Part shown: positions 59,549 to 64,000 of the stretch, piece by piece
Numbering within the stretch: position 1 is the stretch's first letter
How the letters are laid out: every line of letters starts with the position of its first letter
Source of the DNA: Opitutaceae bacterium
Lineage (GTDB): Bacteria; Verrucomicrobiota; Verrucomicrobiia; Opitutales; Opitutaceae
Reading direction: 5' to 3'
DNA: 64,000 nt
NCBI GenBank assembly: GCA_030648295.1
Contig: JAUSID010000139.1
Span: 121,722 to 185,721, forward strand
Notes under the pieces: model-generated
What the model was told of the DNA's origin: nothing
Database searches by the model: none
What the model saw: the letters and a program-made list of their open reading frames with translations, nothing else
Program-made: the position numbers and the translations under genes

Positions 59549-62158
59549 ATGCTGCGTCTGCACCTTCCTCCGAACCTGATCGCCGCGGCGGCGCGCGACG
59601 CGGTGCCGGTGCGGGTGGACGTCGATCTTTCGGCCCCGCCGAATCCAACGCTGCTGCCCGCGCTCGCACTGCTGCAGCGCTGGTGTGGCACCGGCACCCC
59701 GCCAAAATTCATCCAGCTGAACCGGGCGCAACTGCGTGAGCTCGCCAACGCCGTGGGAGCGCAGGCCGTATTCGTGGAAGATGGACAGATGACGGAGTGG
59801 CGCCATCCGGAGCTCGTGGCCGCGCCGCCGGCCGGTGTGATCGCGCCGGCACCGTCGAGCCGGCCGAAGCCGCAGAACGTTCCGGGAGCAACGCCGCTCG
59901 TGGTGGATGGGTCGGAGCATTTTCTCGCCCTCACCCTGCCCTCGCGCGAACACCCGAGCTATGCGGCCGCACTCGCGCTGGTGAAGGAAAACGGATTCGT
60001 GCTGGAGCCTTCGAACCGCAAGTGGTGGCTGCGTGATCGGCACAAGACGCTGAACCTCCTCGCCACCCACGGCACGCGTCTGCGCGACGAGTTCGGCGCG
60101 CAGTTCACGCCGAACTTCGAGAAAAACACCCGCAACCTCCACGCGGCGGAGGTGGACGCGACGGTCGACGAAACCGCGGGGGAGTTCGCCGTCACCGTGT
60201 CGCTGCGCGCCGGCAACGCGGACGAGACGACGCTGCGCTCGGCGCTGGCCGCAAATCGAGGTTACCTCGAGGCGAGCGGAAAAATCTACCTCCTCGACGC
60301 CGCGAAGCTGGCCAAATTCAACCGGGCGCAGCGCGCCCTCGCGGGGGATCCCAACGCCGCGCTCGCGCCGCGCCGGACCCAGCGCGTGCCGGCGGCGCGC
60401 GCGGCCGAGGCGCAGGAAATTCTCGAGCAGCTCTCGCCCAATTTTCAGGCGCCCGAATCGTGGCGGACGCGCAGCGCCGTGCTCCGCAACCTCGGCGCGC
60501 TCGCCCCGGCACCGCTGCCGGCGAACCTGGCCGGGCTGCTGCGGCCGTATCAGCGGATCGGAGTCGCGTGGTTGTGGCACCTGTATCGCCACGAACTCGG
60601 CGGGATCCTCGCCGATGAGATGGGCCTCGGCAAAACGATCCAGGCACTCGCGCTGCTCGCGGCGAGCCGCGAAGCAGAGGTTTCAGGTTTCGCGTTTCGC
60701 GTTTCGGGTTCTCAGCAAACCGTTCCCAGTTCGACTCCCCTCATTCGGGCTTCAACGCAAAACTCAGAACCCGAAACCCAAAACCGACGAGCGGCGCTCG
60801 TCGTCTGCCCGGCATCGCTGCTGGAGAACTGGCGGCGCGAGGCCGCGCGGTTCGCGCCACAACTGCGGGTGTTTGTCCACCACGGTGAACGCCGGCTGCG
60901 GTCGGCGGCGGAGGTGCCGGCGTACGATCTCGTGATCACAAGCTATGGCACGCTGACGCGCGACCAGGAGATGTTTTCGGGTGCGGAGTTCGCGTGCATC
61001 ATTGCGGACGAGGCACAGCACATCAAAAACCGGCGCTCGCAAAACGCGGCCGCGTTGCGGGCGTTGCGGGCCCGCAGCCGTTTCCTGCTCACGGGCACGC
61101 CGGTCGAGAACTCGCTCGAGGATCTCCGCTCGCTGTTCGAATTCCTGCTGCCCGGGTACGTTCCGTCCGTGCCAGCCGGATTGCGCGGCGACGAGCGCGC
61201 GTGGTATGACGAGCGGCTGAAGGCGCAAACCGCGCCGTACATCCTCCGCCGAACCAAGCAAAGCGTGGCGCCGGAACTGCCGGAAAAACTCGAGCAGGTG
61301 ATCTGGTGCGAGATGACGGCGGTCCAGGCGGCACTTTATCGTTCAACGCAGGAGCGAATGGAACGCGAGTTGTTCGATCTGGAGGCGGGCGGTGCCAGCG
61401 AGGCGAAACTCAAGTTCGCCGCACTCACCCAGCTGCTTCGGCTGCGCCAGATTTGCTGCGACCCGCGGCTGGTTGCCCATGCCACGCCGGCTTCGCCCGT
61501 CGAGGGTGACGTCGGAGCCGGGGAAACATGCCAGGGCGTCGAGACGTTTGTGCAACCATCGTACTCCGACTCCGCCAAGCTGGACGCCTTTCGCGAGCTG
61601 CTCGATGAAGCGATCGACGACGGTCATCGGATCCTGGTGTTCTCGCAGTTCACCTCGCTGCTCGCACTGCTTCGGGCGGAGCTCGACAACCAGCAACTCG
61701 CGCACTGTTACCTCGATGGTTCCATGTCCCCCCGCGCCCGGCAGATCGAGGTGGATCGGTTTCAATCGTCGGCCGAAATCCCGCTCTTCCTGCTCTCGCT
61801 GAAGGCCGGCGGCACCGGCCTGAATCTCACGGGAGCGGACACCGTCGTTCACTTCGACCCATGGTGGAATCCTGCCGCCGAGGCGCAGGCGACGGATCGC
61901 GTGCACCGGATTGGGCAGCGCCGCGTGGTCACGAGCTACAAGTTGATCGCGGCCGGCACGGTGGAGGAAAAGGTCCTCGCGCTACAGGAAGAGAAACGCG
62001 CGCTGCTTGCGGGCGTGTTCGAAGCGAGCGATGCCGTGGCGGCGAAGCTCACGCTGGACGATCTCAAGTCACTCATCAGGGCGCCGGCGGCGGCAGCGGC
62101 TTCGCCGCAGGTTCTGGGTTCGGCGGCTTCGCCGCCAGTTCTGAGTTCTGAGTTCTGA
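59549..62158 (+). CDS. SNF2-family DEAD/DEAH-box helicase
   Basis: The protein is 869 aa from the ATG at 59549, chosen because MLRLHLPPNLIAAAARD looks like the family's start. An N-terminal region of about 320 residues precedes the two RecA-like lobes: LADEMGLGKTIQALALL (Walker A), IIADEAQHIKN (DEAQ box), FLLTGTPVENSLEDL, VFSQFTSLL, LSLKAGGTGLNL and DRVHRIGQRRVV. These proteins use ATP to remodel protein-DNA complexes. Residues about 376-413 are a repeat-encoded insertion after the Walker A helix. The C-terminus (SPQVLGSAASPPVLSSEF) also reads into heptad repeat, and the stop codon lies in it. Confidence 0.9.
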   Translation: MLRLHLPPNLIAAAARDAVPVRVDVDLSAPPNPTLLPALALLQRWCGTGTPPKFIQLNRAQLRELANAVGAQAVFVEDGQMTEWRHPELVAAPPAGVIAPAPSSRPKPQNVPGATPLVVDGSEHFLALTLPSREHPSYAAALALVKENGFVLEPSNRKWWLRDRHKTLNLLATHGTRLRDEFGAQFTPNFEKNTRNLHAAEVDATVDETAGEFAVTVSLRAGNADETTLRSALAANRGYLEASGKIYLLDAAKLAKFNRAQRALAGDPNAALAPRRTQRVPAARAAEAQEILEQLSPNFQAPESWRTRSAVLRNLGALAPAPLPANLAGLLRPYQRIGVAWLWHLYRHELGGILADEMGLGKTIQALALLAASREAEVSGFAFRVSGSQQTVPSSTPLIRASTQNSEPETQNRRAALVVCPASLLENWRREAARFAPQLRVFVHHGERRLRSAAEVPAYDLVITSYGTLTRDQEMFSGAEFACIIADEAQHIKNRRSQNAAALRALRARSRFLLTGTPVENSLEDLRSLFEFLLPGYVPSVPAGLRGDERAWYDERLKAQTAPYILRRTKQSVAPELPEKLEQVIWCEMTAVQAALYRSTQERMERELFDLEAGGASEAKLKFAALTQLLRLRQICCDPRLVAHATPASPVEGDVGAGETCQGVETFVQPSYSDSAKLDAFRELLDEAIDDGHRILVFSQFTSLLALLRAELDNQQLAHCYLDGSMSPRARQIEVDRFQSSAEIPLFLLSLKAGGTGLNLTGADTVVHFDPWWNPAAEAQATDRVHRIGQRRVVTSYKLIAAGTVEEKVLALQEEKRALLAGVFEASDAVAAKLTLDDLKSLIRAPAAAAASPQVLGSAASPPVLSSEF
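60676..60789. repeat. In-frame heptad inverted repeat inside the SNF2 gene
   Basis: TTTCGGGTTCTCAG (60702-60715) pairs with CTCAGAACCCGAAA (60763-60776) with one mismatch; GTTTCGC heptads flank the left arm and ACCCAAAACC the right. About 38 codons are added between ALALLAASR and ALVVCPASLLENW, which adjoin in relatives. Confidence 0.8.
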
Positions 62159-62272
62159 GTTCTGGGTTTTGGGTTCTGGGTTTCGGGTTTCGCGTTGGTG
62201 TGCTGACAATGGACTGTTGATTCTGACGTCTGACCTCTGACATCTGCCGTCTGCCGTCTGCCGTCTGCCATC
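62138..62272. repeat. Heptad repeat array, CTGAGTT to TCGGGTT and TCTGCCG modules
   Basis: CTGAGTT, CTGGGTT, TTGGGTT, TCGGGTT and TCGCGTT units (period 7) run from the end of the SNF2 gene to about 62195, followed by TCTGACC and TCTGCCG units (62222-62272). The gap 62159-62414 has no gene. Confidence 0.8.
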
Positions 62273-62414
62273 AAGAATGGCAGGGTTTCGAAGTTTTCGC
62301 GTCTTCTCGCGCTTGCACTCCGGCGGCCATCCGCTTCGTAATTGCGCCGGACGTCTTCAACCGCCGCCGCCTCTTTTCCACCTCCCCCGCCTCACCCTTT
62401 TTCCTGTTTTTCCC

Positions 62415-63683
62415 ATGCCGAACTCGGTGCTGAATCTGAAAACCGTCACTTCCAACGTGCAGAGTGTCGTGGAGGGTGCGCTCGCCGACAGCGGCGGCCT
62501 GCTCCGCCTCGCACCCTGCTGGGTCCCGCGCTCGTTTCTCCAGCCCGGCAAGCGGCTCAAGCTGCACCCGGATGATCTCTATGCCTTCGGCCTGAACCGC
62601 GGCGGCATCGACGAACGCTGGTTCGCCTCGACCACGCCGGCCGCCAACGAGAATCGCACGATCGACGAGGGTTTGAGCTATGTGGTCGTGGGCAACCGGC
62701 GGTTCACGCTGGCCGAGGCGGTGGACGCCTGCGGCGCGACGCTGATCGGCAAATCGATTTGGAGGAAATACCAGAAATGGCCCGTGTATTCGAAATTCTT
62801 CGACAACATGGGCCCGATTCCGCACCACATGCACCAGTCGGCCAAACAGGCCCGGCTCGTCGGCCAGGAGGGCAAGCCGGAGTCGTATTACTTCCCGCCG
62901 CAGCACAACAACGTCGGCAACAATTTCCCGTATACGTTCATGGGCCTGGAGCCCGGCACGACGAAGGCGCAGGTCCGGCAGTGCCTCGAGAACTGGAATT
63001 GCGGCGACAACGGCATCCTCGATCTATCGCGGGCCTACCGGCTCAAGCCCGGCACGGGCTGGCTGATTCCGCCCTGCGTCCTCCACGCGCCCGGTTCGCT
63101 CTGCACCTATGAGCCGCAGTGGGGCTCGGATGTGTTCGGGATGTACCAGTCGCTCGTCGAGGGCCGCGAGGTGCCATGGTCGCTCCTCGTGAAGGACATG
63201 CCGAAGAAAAAGCACCGGGACCTCGACTTCATCGTCGAGCAACTCGACTGGGACGAGAACACCGACCCGAATTTCAAGGACAACCACTACCTCGAGCCCG
63301 TGCCCGTCGCGGACACCCGCGCGGAAGGCTACGTCGACCGGTGGATCGTCTATGGCAAGGTGAAGGGCGAGCAGCTCTTCACCGCCAAGGAACTCACGCT
63401 CGATCCGGGCGCCAAGTGCACGATCAAGGACGGCGGCGCGTATGGATTAATCACCGTACAGGGCAAGGGCCGGATGAACAACCTGCGGCTCGACTGCCCG
63501 AAACTCATCCGGTTCCACGAACTGACGGAGGACGAGGTGTTCTGCACCGAGGCCGCGGCGAAAGCGGGCGTCACGTTTGAGAACACGAGCACCGTCGAGC
63601 AGCTCGTCGTGCTGCGCTATTTCGGTCCCGAGGTCCATCCGGAGGCGCCCGCGATGGGTGCGTATCGAAAAAACAAATTCTGA
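62415..63683 (+). CDS. Cupin-fold protein, mannose-6-phosphate isomerase-like
   Basis: The protein is 422 aa from the ATG at 62415; the longer frame runs into repeat DNA. IPHHMHQSAKQARLVGQEGK and SYYFPPQHNN supply histidines and a glutamate typical of a cupin metal site, and the later LTLDPGAKCTIKDGGAYGLI and VQGKGRMNN are a second cupin half. This bicupin layout recalls class I phosphomannose isomerases and related sugar-binding proteins. There is no signal peptide. The substrate cannot be deduced; a role in sugar phosphate metabolism is the best guess. Confidence 0.6.
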   Translation: MPNSVLNLKTVTSNVQSVVEGALADSGGLLRLAPCWVPRSFLQPGKRLKLHPDDLYAFGLNRGGIDERWFASTTPAANENRTIDEGLSYVVVGNRRFTLAEAVDACGATLIGKSIWRKYQKWPVYSKFFDNMGPIPHHMHQSAKQARLVGQEGKPESYYFPPQHNNVGNNFPYTFMGLEPGTTKAQVRQCLENWNCGDNGILDLSRAYRLKPGTGWLIPPCVLHAPGSLCTYEPQWGSDVFGMYQSLVEGREVPWSLLVKDMPKKKHRDLDFIVEQLDWDENTDPNFKDNHYLEPVPVADTRAEGYVDRWIVYGKVKGEQLFTAKELTLDPGAKCTIKDGGAYGLITVQGKGRMNNLRLDCPKLIRFHELTEDEVFCTEAAAKAGVTFENTSTVEQLVVLRYFGPEVHPEAPAMGAYRKNKF

Positions 63684-63702
63684 AATCCATCCCATCCTTC
63701 AT

Positions 63703-63773
63703 CTCTTTCTCTTTCCTCGTAATCTTTCTCTTTCGTCAGGCCCGGAGAGAAAGAGAAAGATAAAGATTAAGCC
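63703..63773. repeat. Purine/pyrimidine hairpin repeat
   Basis: CTCTTTCTCTTTCCTCGTAA (from 63703) and the following TCTTTCTCTTTCG face GAGAGAAAGAGAAAGATAAA (from 63745) across a short GC loop. The same style of repeat occurs at 44941-45022. A TAA within its right arm is in frame with the downstream fragment. Confidence 0.7.
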
Positions 63774-63802
63774 GGCGGATCCAGGCGAAAGGCGCCAGCT
63801 GC

Positions 63803-64000
63803 ATGGCGGGCACCTCGCGGAACATCGATCGCGAATTCCTCGGCGGCCGCGTCACGACCATGGAGCCGCTGCGCCCGCAGTATCGGGCGGTGCTCGAGCG
63901 CGGCGTCGACATCATTGAAACCGACATCCCGCGCGACCTCGGCCCGCTGATCCACCCCACCCACTCCACCGCCGGCGCCAAAGCGCGCTTCTTCCGGATC
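63803..64000 (+). CDS. Glycerophosphodiesterase-like fragment, partial
   Basis: The frame continues past the window end. The visible 66 residues (TSRNIDREFLGGRVTTMEPL then RPQYRAVLERGVDIIETDIP and RDLGPL) resemble the C-terminal part of GDPD-family proteins, where ..L..GVD.I.TD.P..L is conserved. About 250 residues that should precede it are missing: immediately upstream in frame is a stop inside the hairpin repeat at 63703-63773. It may be a 5'-deleted pseudogene, or a short gene of another kind that continues beyond the window. Confidence 0.45.
   Translation, partial: MAGTSRNIDREFLGGRVTTMEPLRPQYRAVLERGVDIIETDIPRDLGPLIHPTHSTAGAKARFFRI

Noticed and set aside
1..64000. tRNA, rRNA, SRP RNA and riboswitch genes
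   Set aside because: I looked in the gaps, especially beside ffh, and saw no cloverleaf or known consensus that I could support.

Overview
The window looks like a chromosomal segment of a heterotrophic member of Verrucomicrobiota, most probably Opitutaceae. The reasons are high GC, several formylglycine sulfatases, a planctomycete/verrucomicrobial DUF1549/DUF1553 plus DUF1501 pair, an ECF sigma factor beside a WD40 serine/threonine kinase, TonB-dependent receptors without an obvious SusD partner, Tat-exported sugar enzymes, and very repeat-rich intergenic DNA. This assignment is inferred from gene content; no rRNA or tRNA gene was recognised.

Layout. 1-4.1 kb holds a truncated tandem alpha/beta hydrolase, a stranded Tat signal peptide, a sugar-phosphate isomerase-like protein, and the debris of a defence region (an N-terminally short DprA-like gene followed by a broken type I restriction HsdR C-terminus). 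4.3-29.2 kb, on the minus strand, is a polysaccharide-utilisation region in two blocks. Block 1, downstream of an AraC regulator, has a TonB receptor, GH39, GH88/105, GH28, a GH28-like fragment protein and two secreted beta-propellers. Block 2 has a TonB receptor, a propeller, GH115, a clan GH-A enzyme, an MFS hexuronate-type transporter, UxaC and an SDR likely to be fructuronate reductase. On the plus strand, IclR, UxuA and an RraA-like protein (29.4-32.1 kb) complete it. Together they suggest import and depolymerisation of a uronic-acid-containing glycan and its conversion through fructuronate and mannonate to 2-keto-3-deoxygluconate. KDG kinase and aldolase are not in the window.

32.3-37.1 kb carries the ECF sigma factor, a small secreted protein and a membrane Ser/Thr kinase with WD40 repeats. 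38.0-42.4 kb (minus) has a GH106 rhamnosidase and a sulfatase. 42.8-44.8 kb holds an Lrp-type regulator and ffh. 45.3-56.4 kb (plus) is a run of four sulfatases followed by the DUF1549/1553-DUF1501 pair. 56.7-64 kb has a diacylglycerol-kinase-like protein coupled to a metallophosphoesterase, a lysozyme-like small protein, an SNF2 helicase, a cupin protein and a partial glycerophosphodiesterase-like fragment.

The most unusual feature is the repeat landscape. Several families of short palindromic or degenerate heptad repeats fill the gaps between genes. At five places such repeats lie inside genes without breaking the frame: GH28, the Ser/Thr kinase, the iduronate-sulfatase-like gene, the DUF1549 gene and the SNF2 helicase. 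This resembles the palindromic elements known from Rickettsia, but with different sequences. A second cross-cutting observation is that all five sulfatases carry lysine/arginine-rich C-terminal tails or linkers.
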